A stretch of DNA of 64,000 bases from Streptomyces cinnabarinus (GTDB lineage: Bacteria; Actinomycetota; Actinomycetes; Streptomycetales; Streptomycetaceae), in assembly GCF_027270315.1 (NCBI RefSeq), contig NZ_CP114413.1, positions 1,612,001 to 1,676,000 of the forward strand, in the 5' to 3' direction. Made by a program: the position numbers and the translations under genes. Positions 7,857-17,163 of the stretch are shown here, in pieces; positions within the stretch are counted from its first letter, which is position 1, and every line of letters starts with the position of its first letter. The notes beneath the pieces were generated by a model, which had not been told where the DNA came from, made no database searches, and saw only the letters and a list, made by a program, of their open reading frames with translations.

Positions 7857-9318
7857 TCTGTTCATCGACGGCGAGTGGCGGGGCGCGCTCGACGAGCGCA
7901 CCCGTGAGATCCACTGCCCGGCCGACGGTTCCCCGGTCGGCGTGGTCGACGAGGCGGGCGGCAAGGACACGGTGGAGGCGATCGGCGCCGCCCGGCGTGC
8001 CTTCGACACCGGTCCCTGGCCCAGGACCGCGCCGCAGGAGCGCGGCGACCTGCTGCTGCGCGTGGCCGAACTCCTCGTACGCGACAAGGAGTCGATCGCC
8101 CGCGCGGAGTCGCTCGACACCGGAAAGCGGCTCGTAGAGAGCGAGTACGACGTCGACGACGTGGCCAACTGCTTCCGGTACTTCGGGCGGCTGGTCGCCA
8201 GCGAGGCGCCGGGACGGGTCGTCGACACCGGCGCGGCGGGCATCGACAGCCGGGTGGTGTACGAGCCGGTCGGCGTCTGCGGACTCATCACGCCCTGGAA
8301 CTACCCGTTGCTCCAGACGGCCTGGAAGGTGGCCCCGGCGCTCGCGGCGGGCAACACCTTCGTGCTGAAGCCGAGCGAGCTGACCCCGCACACCGCGATC
8401 CATCTCATGCGGCTGCTGGACGAGGCCGGGCTCCCGGCCGGCGTCGGCAATCTGGTCCTCGGCGCCGGTCCCGAGGCCGGCGCGCCGCTCGGTGACCATC
8501 CGGACGTCGACCTCGTCTCCTTCACCGGCGGGCTGGCGACCGGGCGGCGACTGATGGCGGCCGCGGCCGGAACCGTCAAGAAGGTCGCACTCGAACTCGG
8601 CGGCAAGAACCCCAACATCGTCTTCGCCGACGCCGACTTCGACACAGCCGTCGACATGGCCCTGACCGCCGTGTTCCTGCACTCCGGGCAGGTGTGCTCG
8701 GCGGGCGCGCGGCTGCTGGTGGAGGACTCGCTGCACGACCGGTTCGTGGACGAGGTCGTGCGCCGGGCCGCGGAGATCCGGCTCGGCGGCCCCTTCGACG
8801 AACGGGCCCAGAGCGGACCGCTGATCTCGGCGGCGCACCGCTCGAAGGTCGAGGCGTACGTGGCCAAGGGCATCGCCGAGGGCGCGGTGCTGCGCTGCGG
8901 CGGCGCCCGTCCCACCGGACCGGGCCTCGACGAGGGCTTCTACTACCCGCCCACGGTGCTGGACGAGTGCGCCGCCGGGATGTCGGTGGTCCAGGAGGAG
9001 TCCTTCGGACCGGTACTCACGGTGGAGCGCTTCACCGGCGAGGACGAGGCCGTACGCCTGGCGAACGGCACCGTCTTCGGCCTCGCGGGCGCCGTATGGA
9101 CGCGCGACGAGGCGAAGGCCGCGCGCGTCGCGGCCGCGCTGCGGATCGGCACGGTCTGGATCAACGACTACCACCCCTACGTCCCGCAGGCCGAGTGGGG
9201 CGGCTTCAAGCAGTCCGGAACCGGGCGCGAACTGGGCCCCTCCGGACTGGCCGAGTACCGCGAGGCCAAGCACATCTGGCGCAACACCAGTCCCACCCCG
9301 CAGGGATGGTTCAGCTGA
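7849..9318 (+). CDS. betB: Betaine aldehyde dehydrogenase
   Basis: A 489-residue NAD(P)-dependent aldehyde dehydrogenase, normal family length. The active site shows the general base E249 in ELGGKNPNIVF and the nucleophile C283 in HSGQVCSAG, with the cofactor segment PWNYPLLQ upstream and the C-terminal GGFKQSGTGRELG. It would oxidise betaine aldehyde to glycine betaine. It starts with ATG inside the last codons of gbcA (eight-base overlap) and so is co-translated with it. The choline oxidase two genes downstream supplies its substrate. Other aldehydes are possible, but the context is specific. Confidence 0.88.
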   Translation: MPDLFIDGEWRGALDERTREIHCPADGSPVGVVDEAGGKDTVEAIGAARRAFDTGPWPRTAPQERGDLLLRVAELLVRDKESIARAESLDTGKRLVESEYDVDDVANCFRYFGRLVASEAPGRVVDTGAAGIDSRVVYEPVGVCGLITPWNYPLLQTAWKVAPALAAGNTFVLKPSELTPHTAIHLMRLLDEAGLPAGVGNLVLGAGPEAGAPLGDHPDVDLVSFTGGLATGRRLMAAAAGTVKKVALELGGKNPNIVFADADFDTAVDMALTAVFLHSGQVCSAGARLLVEDSLHDRFVDEVVRRAAEIRLGGPFDERAQSGPLISAAHRSKVEAYVAKGIAEGAVLRCGGARPTGPGLDEGFYYPPTVLDECAAGMSVVQEESFGPVLTVERFTGEDEAVRLANGTVFGLAGAVWTRDEAKAARVAAALRIGTVWINDYHPYVPQAEWGGFKQSGTGRELGPSGLAEYREAKHIWRNTSPTPQGWFS

Positions 9319-9416
9319 TCCGCGGGTAGCCGCCCGCACACCCCGCACCGAAAGGACCACCCGGCACCCGCAGGAGCCGCTCCCTCCCCTCCCTCAGGCC
9401 CACCAGGAGTCCGCTC

Positions 9417-10958
9417 ATGGCAACAACCCACCCACCCAGAGAGACCGACGACGCCGAACTCGCCGAGTTCGGCTACAAACCCGAACTCAAGCGCACCCTC
9501 GGCAACTTCCACACCTTCGCCGCCGGCATCAGCTACATCTCCATCCTGACCGGCACCTTCCAGCTCTTCTACTTCGGCTACGGCAGTGGCGGCCCCGCCT
9601 ACTGGTGGTCGTGGCCGATGGTGTTCGGCGGCCAGTTCATGGTCGCCCTCTGCTTCGCTGAGCTGGCGGCCCGCTATCCCGTCGCGGGGTCCGTCTACAA
9701 CTGGTCGAAGAAGATAGGCAATCCGCATCTGGGCTGGCTCGCCGGGTGGATGATGCTGATCGCGTCCATCGTGTCCATCTCGGCCGTGGCGCTGGCCTAC
9801 CAGCTGACGCTGCCGCAGATCTCGGACACGTTCCAGTTCGTCGGCGACGGCACCGGCAAGTACGACGTGGCGACCAACGCGGTCATCCTGGCCGCGGTGT
9901 TGATCCTGTTCACCACCCTGGTGAACGCCTTCGGCGTCAAGTTGATGGCGACGATCAACACGGCGGGCGTGTTCATCGAGTTGATCGCCACCGTTGTACT
10001 GATCGTCCTGTTCGCCGTCCACATCACGCGCGGTCCGCAGGTCGTCATGGAGACCAACGGCACCGGCGCGGGCTACGGCGCCGGATACCTGGGCGCGTTC
10101 CTGGTGGCGTCGCTGGCGTCGGCGTACGTCATGTACGGCTTCGACACGGCCGCCTCGCTCGGCGAGGAGTCCCTCGACCCGACCCGCAACGCGCCCCGCG
10201 CGATCATCCGGGCGATCGTCGCCTCGTTCGTCCTCGGCGGTCTGATCCTTCTGCTGGCGCTGATGAGCGTGTCCAGTCTCAAGGGCGAGCAACTCTCCAC
10301 GGACGGCCTCCAGTACATCGTGCTGGACGTGCTGGGCTCGACGGCCGGCAAGGCAATGCTGTGGTGCGTGCTGATCGCGGTCACCGTCTGCGCGCTGGCG
10401 GTGCACACGGCCGCGGTGCGGCTGGCGTTCGCAATGGCCCGGGACAACAACCTGCCCGCGTCCTCGAAGCTCGCCAAGTGTCATCCTCGGTTCCAGACAC
10501 CGGTACTGCCGACCGTGATCATCGGGATCCTGGCGCTGGCGATCCTGGTGGTCAACATCCGCCAGCCGCAGATCTTCACGGTCGTCACCAGCATCGGCAT
10601 CATCATGATCTACCTCGCCTACCTGGGCGTCACCGGCCCGATGCTGGTGGCGCGGCTGCGCGGCAGGTGGCAGCCGGCGGGCGACGGACGTTTCTCGCTG
10701 GGCCGTTGGGGACTGCTCGTCAATGTCCTGGCCGTGCTGTGGGGCCTCGGCATGACGATCAACCTGATCTGGCCGCGGGCCTCCGTCTACAACGCCAGCG
10801 CCCCCTTCCACTGGTACCTCCAGTGGGGCGCGGTGCTGTTCGTGGGTGTCATCGCGGGCGGCGGATTCGCCTACTACTGGTTCGTGCAGCGGCACCGCAC
10901 CGGTGTGCTGGAGGAGCACCGGCTGGAGTCCCCCGCCGAGACAGCCACCGTCGACTGA
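9417..10958 (+). CDS. APC-family amino acid/amine permease, probable choline or betaine uptake
   Basis: A 513-residue membrane protein with about 12 hydrophobic segments and the N-terminal APC hallmark KRTLGNFHTFAAGISYISI. The early GGQFMVALCFAELAARYPVAGSVY segment is typical of the amino acid/choline (ACT/GABA permease-like) group. The start ATG follows CAGGAG. It lies 98 bases after the aldehyde dehydrogenase and ten bases before choline oxidase, so it most likely imports choline or a related quaternary amine for this pathway. Substrate is inferred from position; related permeases carry GABA, urea or putrescine derivatives. Confidence 0.82.
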   Translation: MATTHPPRETDDAELAEFGYKPELKRTLGNFHTFAAGISYISILTGTFQLFYFGYGSGGPAYWWSWPMVFGGQFMVALCFAELAARYPVAGSVYNWSKKIGNPHLGWLAGWMMLIASIVSISAVALAYQLTLPQISDTFQFVGDGTGKYDVATNAVILAAVLILFTTLVNAFGVKLMATINTAGVFIELIATVVLIVLFAVHITRGPQVVMETNGTGAGYGAGYLGAFLVASLASAYVMYGFDTAASLGEESLDPTRNAPRAIIRAIVASFVLGGLILLLALMSVSSLKGEQLSTDGLQYIVLDVLGSTAGKAMLWCVLIAVTVCALAVHTAAVRLAFAMARDNNLPASSKLAKCHPRFQTPVLPTVIIGILALAILVVNIRQPQIFTVVTSIGIIMIYLAYLGVTGPMLVARLRGRWQPAGDGRFSLGRWGLLVNVLAVLWGLGMTINLIWPRASVYNASAPFHWYLQWGAVLFVGVIAGGGFAYYWFVQRHRTGVLEEHRLESPAETATVD

Positions 10959-10968
10959 AGGAGACCTC

Positions 10969-12525
10969 ATGAGGATCGACGAGTTCGACTACGTCGTCGT
11001 CGGCGGCGGCACCGCGGGCAATGTCGTGGCGGCCCGGCTGTCGGAGGATCCCTCGGTCACGGTGTGCGTCCTGGAGGCCGGTCCGAGCGACGTCGGCGAC
11101 GACGACGTCCTCAGACTGGAGCGCTGGATGGGCCTGCTGGAGTCCGGCTACGACTGGGACTATCCGGTCGAACCGCAGGCCAGCGGCAACAGCTTCATGC
11201 GCCACGCCCGCGCCAAGGTGCTCGGCGGCTGCTCCTCGCACAACTCCTGCATCGCCTTCTGGGCCCCGGCCGAGGATCTCGACGACTGGGCGGCGGGCGG
11301 CTGTACGGGCTGGAGCGCCGCCGAGTTGTTCCCGCTCTACCGGCGCCTGGAGAGCAACGACGCCCCCGGCGACCACCACGGCCGCACCGGCCCGGTGAAG
11401 CTGCGCACGCTGAAGGGCGCGGACCCGTGCGGCGCGGCCCTGCTGGAGGCGTGCGCGCAGGAAGGCATCCCCACCACAGCCTTCAACACCGGTACGACGG
11501 TGGTCCGCGGCGCCAACTGGTTCCAGATCAACTCCGACGAGAACAACATCCGGCAGTCCTCGTCGGTGGCCTACCTCCACCCGGTCATGGGCAAGCGGCC
11601 GAATCTGGCGGTGCGGACGGGCGTACGCGCCAAGAAGCTGATCCTGGAGGGGCGGCGGTGCGTCGGCGCCGAGTACCTCGACCCCGATCTGATCCACACC
11701 CGGGCGGTACGGGCCCGGCGCGAGGTGATCGTCTCCTGCGGGGCCATCGACTCCCCGAAGCTGCTGATGCTGTCCGGCATCGGCCCGGCCGGGCATCTCG
11801 GCGAGGTCGGCGTCGAGGTCGTGGTGGACGCGCCCGGCGTCGGCAAGAACCTCCAGGACCACCCCGAGGGCGTCATCATGTGGGAGGCCCGGCAGCCCAT
11901 GCCGACCACCTCCAGCCAGTGGTGGGAGGCGGGCATCTTCTACGACACCGAACCGGGCCTGGACCGACCCGACCTGATGTTCCACTACGGCTCGGTGCCG
12001 TTCGACATGAACACGGCCCGGCACGGCTTTCCCACCTCCGAGAACGCCTTCTGCCTCACCCCGAACGTCACCCGCGCGAAGTCCCGCGGCACGGTCCGTC
12101 TGCGCACCCGTGACTACCGGGACAAGCCGAAGGTGGACCCGCGGTACTTCACGCACGAGCACGACGTCCGTGTGATGACCTACGGCCTCCGGCTCGCCCG
12201 CCGGATCGCCGCGCGGCCCGCCCTGAGCGGATGGGCGGGCGCGGAACTGGCGCCGGGCCCGGACGTCCGCTCGGACGACGAGCTGCTGGAGTACATCCAC
12301 AAGACCCACAACACCGTCTACCACCCCTCCTGCACGGTGAAGATGGGCGCGGCCGGCGATCCCACGGCCCCGCTCGACCCACGGCTGCGGGTCAAGGGGG
12401 TCGAGGGACTGCGGGTGGCCGACGGGTCCGTGATGCCCGATCTCGTCACCGTCAATCCGTGCATCACGACGATGATGATCGGCGAGAAGTGCGCGGACCT
12501 GCTGAAGGAGGACGCGAGGGCCTAA
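10969..12525 (+). CDS. codA: Choline oxidase (GMC flavoprotein)
   Basis: A 518-residue GMC oxidoreductase with the FAD motif YVVVGGGTAGNVVAARLSE. It follows Arthrobacter choline oxidase closely, including SGYDWDYP and FMRHARAKVLGG. H91 in GGCSSHNS matches the covalent FAD histidine, and H452 (YHPSCT) and N496 (TVNPC) match the active-site His and Asn. The oxidase converts choline to betaine aldehyde and on to glycine betaine, making hydrogen peroxide. ATG follows AAGGAGA ten bases after the permease. Its TAA stop at 12523-12525 overlaps the stop codon of the convergent SMC-like gene. A dye-linked choline dehydrogenase (BetA) is the alternative, but the oxidase-specific histidine favours CodA. 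Confidence 0.88.
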   Translation: MRIDEFDYVVVGGGTAGNVVAARLSEDPSVTVCVLEAGPSDVGDDDVLRLERWMGLLESGYDWDYPVEPQASGNSFMRHARAKVLGGCSSHNSCIAFWAPAEDLDDWAAGGCTGWSAAELFPLYRRLESNDAPGDHHGRTGPVKLRTLKGADPCGAALLEACAQEGIPTTAFNTGTTVVRGANWFQINSDENNIRQSSSVAYLHPVMGKRPNLAVRTGVRAKKLILEGRRCVGAEYLDPDLIHTRAVRARREVIVSCGAIDSPKLLMLSGIGPAGHLGEVGVEVVVDAPGVGKNLQDHPEGVIMWEARQPMPTTSSQWWEAGIFYDTEPGLDRPDLMFHYGSVPFDMNTARHGFPTSENAFCLTPNVTRAKSRGTVRLRTRDYRDKPKVDPRYFTHEHDVRVMTYGLRLARRIAARPALSGWAGAELAPGPDVRSDDELLEYIHKTHNTVYHPSCTVKMGAAGDPTAPLDPRLRVKGVEGLRVADGSVMPDLVTVNPCITTMMIGEKCADLLKEDARA

Positions 12526-15500
12526 CCCTGGGAAGCCTGGGGCCGTTTGAACATCCGCGTCGCGGTGATCTCACTGTGGACCGCCTCCTCCGCCCGGGCC
12601 TGCTGCGGCAGTCCCGGGCGCAGGTGTTCCTCCACGCTGATGTACTTCAGGCCCGCCCTCAGGTCGGCGTCGTTGCGCAACCGGATGACCAGCGGGAACT
12701 CGGCGAGCGCGGTGGTGTCGAACAGACCCGTGGTGTACAGCAGCTGCACGCCGAGGGCGTCCGAGACCGCTCGCTGGAGTTCCAGCAGATAGGTCGCGTT
12801 GGCGCGGCCGATGGGGTTGTCGAGGAACAGCGTGCCCGCGTGCCGGTGCTTGTCGCGGCCTCGGTCGTTCGACCTCAGGGCGGCCATCGTGCAGTAGAGC
12901 GCGATGGCCGCGGTGAGGAGCTGGCCGCCGGAGAACACATCACCCATCTGCCCGACGGGCACGCGCTCCGCGCGCAGTACCGCGTCCGGCTTGAGGATCT
13001 CGACGGCGATGCCCTTGGGCTGGAGTGCGGCGCCGACACCGCGCAGCAGCAGGGACATGCCGTCCCGCCGCAGATCGGAGTTCTTCTTCACCGCCGCGCG
13101 GGTGGCCTCGTCGATCACCTCGCCGAGCCGCTCGGTGAGCGTGGCCTGGTCGGGCTCCTCGAAGCGGATGCGCAGGAACTCCTGTCCCGACCACTCGCCG
13201 AGACCCTCGGGCAGCCGGGACAGCCGCTGGGCGGAGCGGAGCGTGGCGAGCGCCGACTCCACCAGGCCGCGCAGCCGGTCCACGATCGAGTCCCGGTTGC
13301 GCTCCAGCTGTTCCAACTCGTCGGTGAGGACCCGCAGTCGGGGCGCGAAGGCATCGGCCCACTTCTGCGCGTGCTCGGGCAGCGCGGAGGCGGGCAGCTC
13401 ACGGATCTGCTGCCGCGCGGGGGTGCGTACCTGCTCGTACCGCGTGGCGTTGGCGTGGCGGACCAGCACATCGCTCGCCTCGCGCACGGCGGACTCGGCG
13501 GCGGAGAGGTCGGCGGCGCAGCCGCGCAGCGAGCGGCGGGCCTCGGCGGCGGACTGCCGGGCCTCCTCCGGGCTGCCCGGGTACGGCTCGGGCTCCTCCT
13601 GCTCCTCGTCCGGGGCGTGCTCGCGCAGCAGGTCGCGGAGCATCGCGGCGATCTCGTCGAAGCCGCCGGCCGCGTCCTCGGCGGCGCGGTGGGCGTCCAG
13701 CAGCTCGGAATGCGCCTCCCGGGCCTGGCCCAACGCCTCGGTGCGCGTGGCCAGTTCGGCGGTGGCCGTGCGCAGCAGCGCCTGGGCGTGCTCGGCGTCG
13801 CGCGGCTGGAGCTCCTCGGACAGCTCGGTGTGCGCCTCGCCGTCCTCGGGCGCGTGCCGCTCGGCCTCGCCGCGCAGCCGGCCCAGCTGCTCGCTCGCGG
13901 TCGACATCCGGGTCTCCAGGAGCTGCACCAGCTCCTCCGCGCGGGCGGCGGCCGCCTGCCGGGACGGCCCGTCGGAGCCGTCGGGCGACTGGAGCAACTG
14001 CTCCGCGCGGGTACGGACCTTGTTGCTGAGCCGGTCCAGTTCCGCGTGCGCCGCGCTCTCGTCGCTCTCCGCCCGCGCCTGCTCGGCCCGCAGGTCGGCG
14101 CCGACGCCGACCTTCTCGTACACCTGCGAGGCGGCCCGATACGCCTCGCGCAGCGCGGGGAGCGACGCCTTCGGGGCGTCCGTGTCGGTCTCCGGTACGT
14201 CGTCGGGGGCGCCCGCGATCTCGGAGCGCTCGGCGCGCAGGGCCCGCGCGGTGCGGCGGGCGTCGTCGGCGGCGCGCTGGGCGGCGCGCCGGTCCTCGTC
14301 GGCGGCGCGGGCCCGCTCCAGACAGGACTGGGCGCGGGCCTCCGATTCGGCGGCCTCGTCGGCCAGTTCGCGCAGCTTGGCCTGCCAGCCGGCCCGCTCG
14401 CGCAGCCGGAAGGCGAGCCCGGCGAGGGCGTCGGCGGCGCGCCGGGCCTTCTGCGCGGCCTCCTGCCGCTCGTCGCGGACCTGACCGGTCTCGGCGGCGA
14501 CCTCGTCGGCCTCCGCGCGTACGGTCCGTGCCTCGGCCAGTTCGGCCTCGGCCTCCTCGGCGAACGCGCGCGCCTCCCGGGCGCCCTCGGCCAGTTCGAC
14601 CAGCCGTCCGGCCGGGCAGCCGGTACGCCAGGAAGCGAGGCGCGCGGCCAGCTCCCGGTCCTTGCCGAGCCGGGCGGCGAGGGTGCGGATCTCCCCGTCC
14701 CGCTCGGTCGCCCGCGCCCGCAGCGCCTGCCGTTCCTCGTCGGCGGCATGCTCGTCGTGCATGGCCGGGTTCGGAGGTACGAGAAAGACGTCGCCGCTCC
14801 GTGCGTCGGCGCCCGGCGTGGGCGCGAGGAGGGCGGCGGCGGTGCCGACGGCCACGGCCGACCGGGGCAGCAGGGCCGCGTCGCTCAGTGTCTCGCGGGC
14901 CCGCGCGTGCGTGTCGGGGTCGGTGATGATGACGCCGTCGACCAGTTCGGGCCGGGCGGCCAGCACGCGCGCGTGGTCGGCGGGGTCGACGGCCTGGGCG
15001 AGATAGCGCCAGCCGGGCAGCGCGGGGATGCCGTGCTCACCGAGGAACTCCACGGTGGCCAGCACGTCCGGTCCCGGCGGCAGCAGCCCGCCGTCGCCGA
15101 GGGCGCCGAGGATCCGGGAGTCGTCGGCCGCCGCCGTCCGCAGCTCGAAGAGCTGCCGCTCGGCGGAGGAGACGGCGTCGTCGAGGAGTTCCCGCAGCTC
15201 GTCGGCGAACCGGTCGAGTTCCTCGGGGCTCAGCGCGTTCCGGTCCTCGTGCCGGGGCTGCGGGACCGAAGTCCGTGCCGAGCCGGTGAGGCTGAGCAGG
15301 TCCGCCAGCCTCTCCTCGGCCGCGAGGGCCTCGGCGAGCCGCCGCTCGGCGTCGTAGGTCCGCTCCGCGGCTGTCGCCGCGTCCGACGCGCGGGCCGCGG
15401 TCAGCTCCGCGCGGGACTCCGTACCGGCCGCCTCGCGCGCGTGCTCGGAGGCCCGCCGGGAGGCCTCCCGCGCGGTGTCCCAGGCGGCCACGGCGCTCTT

Positions 15501-17126
15501 CTCGGCGTCGCTCGCGGCGAGCGCGGCACGGGCCGGGTCGGCGTCGGGGGCGCTGTCGTCCAGCCAGCCGGCCCGCACGGCCTCGGCCGTCTCCTGCTCG
15601 ACCTCGGTGAGGCGCTGCTTGAGGTGCCCGATCTCGCTGCGGGCGCGCTGCGCCTCGGTGGCGGCGGAGGTGGCGTCCCGGTGGGCGGCCTCGCCGACCT
15701 CCTGGAGTGCCGCGGACCGCTCCTCGCCCTCGTTGGCGAGGGCCTCGGCGCTCTCCGCGGCCGTGTGCAACGCGCGTACGAGATCGACGGCGGCCTTCGC
15801 GCGGGCGGCGAGGGCGGGGGCCGCGTCGCGCTCGGCCTCCTGGATGGCGGCGGCCACGCGGGCGACCCGGTCGGCGGCGGCGCGGTGGCGCAGCACGGCC
15901 TCGGCGGCCTGCCACGCGGAGTGCAGGGTGCGCGCCTCGGCCAGCTCGCGCTTCTGCGCGGCGGCCGACTTCTCGGCGGCGGCGAGGGCCAGCGAGGCGT
16001 GCCGGTAGGCGAGTTCGGCGGCGATCAGGGCGCTGTGCCCCCGCCCGGCCTCGGCGTGGGTGACGGCGTAGGCGGCGGCGGTCACCCGCTGGGCGAGGTC
16101 AGCGGCGCGCACCCGCTCCTGGACGCCGCGCGCGGACAGCCGCCGGGCCAGGTTCCGGGTCCGGCGCTCGGCCCCGGCGTGGATGTCACGCGCGCGTGAG
16201 CGCGTCCCGGCGGCCTCCACGATCCGCCCGAGCAGATCGACGGACCCGGCGGTGAAGTCCCGTTCGGCGATCAGCTCGGCGCGTCGGCCGAGCTTGTTGC
16301 CGAAGCCGCTGACCAGGTCGGCGAGCCCGTCGGTGTCCCGGGTGTCGGTGACCGCGCGGAGCAGCAGGTCGGTGAAGTCGGAGTCCTTCTTCACCGCGAA
16401 CAGGCCGGCGGCCTCGCCCTCGTCGGCGTTCATCTCCCGCTGGTAGCGGAAGAGTTCGGGGTCGAGGCCGAGGTCTCCGAGGTGCTCGATCCACCGGTCG
16501 TGGATCTCCTCCCAGTGCACCTCCAGATGCGGATACGCCTTGCCTGCCTCGGTGAGGGCGTCCCGGAAGCCCTTCATGGTGCGCCGTCGCCCCTGCGCGC
16601 CGGAGGCTCCCTCGACGGGCGGCCGTACGGCGGTGGACTCGGCGACCGGCAGGTTGTCCAGCGAGAGCCCGGGGCCGGGCCGGAAGGAGTACCAGGCCTC
16701 GGCGAACTTCCGCGGGTCGTTGGAGACCTGCCGACCGCGCCACTCGCTCACCTTGCCGACCACCACGCACTCACCGGTCAGGGTGTGCTGCCACTCCAGG
16801 GCGACATGGCCGCAGTCGTCGGCGAGCAGGAACTTGCGCAGCACTCCGGAGCTGGCGCCGCCGAGGGTGTTGCGGTGGCCGGGCAGCATCACCGAGAAGA
16901 TCAGTTTGAGCAGGACCGACTTGCCGCCGCCGTTCTCCAGGAACAGCACGCCGGCGGGCGCGGGCCGGCGCGGCGGGCCGACCGGCTCCTCCTCGAAGAA
17001 CTCCGCCTGGGTGGGGGCGGGGTCGGGCACGGGCTCGCCCACGCCTCGCAGGTCAAGCACGGTGTCGGCGTAGCGCGCACCGGCGGGACCGATGGAGTAG
17101 AGGCGGATCCGGGACAGCTCGTACAT
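12522..17126 (-). CDS. SMC-like ATPase (MukB/MksB/JetC-type)
   Basis: A 1534-residue condensin-like ATPase. Walker A is LENGGGKSVLLK (K69). Two very long charged Ala/Glu/Arg-rich coiled coils flank a globular hinge-like region at about residues 665-780. The C-terminal head has the ABC signature FSGGQLLTAAIALY (about 1395-1410) and Walker B GTLFLDNP (D1436). The residue after the Walker B Asp is Asn (N1437), where SMC proteins normally have the catalytic Glu. The start is ATG before YELSRIRLYSIGP. It is the last gene of a three-gene unit with the kleisin-like and winged-helix partners. Role inferred: DNA loop extrusion or condensation, possibly plasmid defence. No nuclease gene follows; the next gene is convergent choline oxidase. 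Confidence 0.85.
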   Translation of the reverse strand: MYELSRIRLYSIGPAGARYADTVLDLRGVGEPVPDPAPTQAEFFEEEPVGPPRRPAPAGVLFLENGGGKSVLLKLIFSVMLPGHRNTLGGASSGVLRKFLLADDCGHVALEWQHTLTGECVVVGKVSEWRGRQVSNDPRKFAEAWYSFRPGPGLSLDNLPVAESTAVRPPVEGASGAQGRRRTMKGFRDALTEAGKAYPHLEVHWEEIHDRWIEHLGDLGLDPELFRYQREMNADEGEAAGLFAVKKDSDFTDLLLRAVTDTRDTDGLADLVSGFGNKLGRRAELIAERDFTAGSVDLLGRIVEAAGTRSRARDIHAGAERRTRNLARRLSARGVQERVRAADLAQRVTAAAYAVTHAEAGRGHSALIAAELAYRHASLALAAAEKSAAAQKRELAEARTLHSAWQAAEAVLRHRAAADRVARVAAAIQEAERDAAPALAARAKAAVDLVRALHTAAESAEALANEGEERSAALQEVGEAAHRDATSAATEAQRARSEIGHLKQRLTEVEQETAEAVRAGWLDDSAPDADPARAALAASDAEKSAVAAWDTAREASRRASEHAREAAGTESRAELTAARASDAATAAERTYDAERRLAEALAAEERLADLLSLTGSARTSVPQPRHEDRNALSPEELDRFADELRELLDDAVSSAERQLFELRTAAADDSRILGALGDGGLLPPGPDVLATVEFLGEHGIPALPGWRYLAQAVDPADHARVLAARPELVDGVIITDPDTHARARETLSDAALLPRSAVAVGTAAALLAPTPGADARSGDVFLVPPNPAMHDEHAADEERQALRARATERDGEIRTLAARLGKDRELAARLASWRTGCPAGRLVELAEGAREARAFAEEAEAELAEARTVRAEADEVAAETGQVRDERQEAAQKARRAADALAGLAFRLRERAGWQAKLRELADEAAESEARAQSCLERARAADEDRRAAQRAADDARRTARALRAERSEIAGAPDDVPETDTDAPKASLPALREAYRAASQVYEKVGVGADLRAEQARAESDESAAHAELDRLSNKVRTRAEQLLQSPDGSDGPSRQAAAARAEELVQLLETRMSTASEQLGRLRGEAERHAPEDGEAHTELSEELQPRDAEHAQALLRTATAELATRTEALGQAREAHSELLDAHRAAEDAAGGFDEIAAMLRDLLREHAPDEEQEEPEPYPGSPEEARQSAAEARRSLRGCAADLSAAESAVREASDVLVRHANATRYEQVRTPARQQIRELPASALPEHAQKWADAFAPRLRVLTDELEQLERNRDSIVDRLRGLVESALATLRSAQRLSRLPEGLGEWSGQEFLRIRFEEPDQATLTERLGEVIDEATRAAVKKNSDLRRDGMSLLLRGVGAALQPKGIAVEILKPDAVLRAERVPVGQMGDVFSGGQLLTAAIALYCTMAALRSNDRGRDKHRHAGTLFLDNPIGRANATYLLELQRAVSDALGVQLLYTTGLFDTTALAEFPLVIRLRNDADLRAGLKYISVEEHLRPGLPQQARAEEAVHSEITATRMFKRPQASQG

Positions 17127-17163
17127 GGCGGACTCTCGTAAGTCTTCGGCAGGTGGGGGGTGT

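Noticed and set aside
12231..16199. Very long plus-strand open frames opposite the SMC-like gene
   Set aside because: High GC gives long antisense frames; the minus-strand frame has clear Walker A, ABC signature and Walker B motifs and the plus frame has repetitive Gly/Arg/Leu sequence only.
17130..17163. Possible missing JetD nuclease gene within the SMC operon
   Set aside because: The gaps between the three genes are 37-49 bases and the ends are closed by unrelated genes, so no room exists for it.
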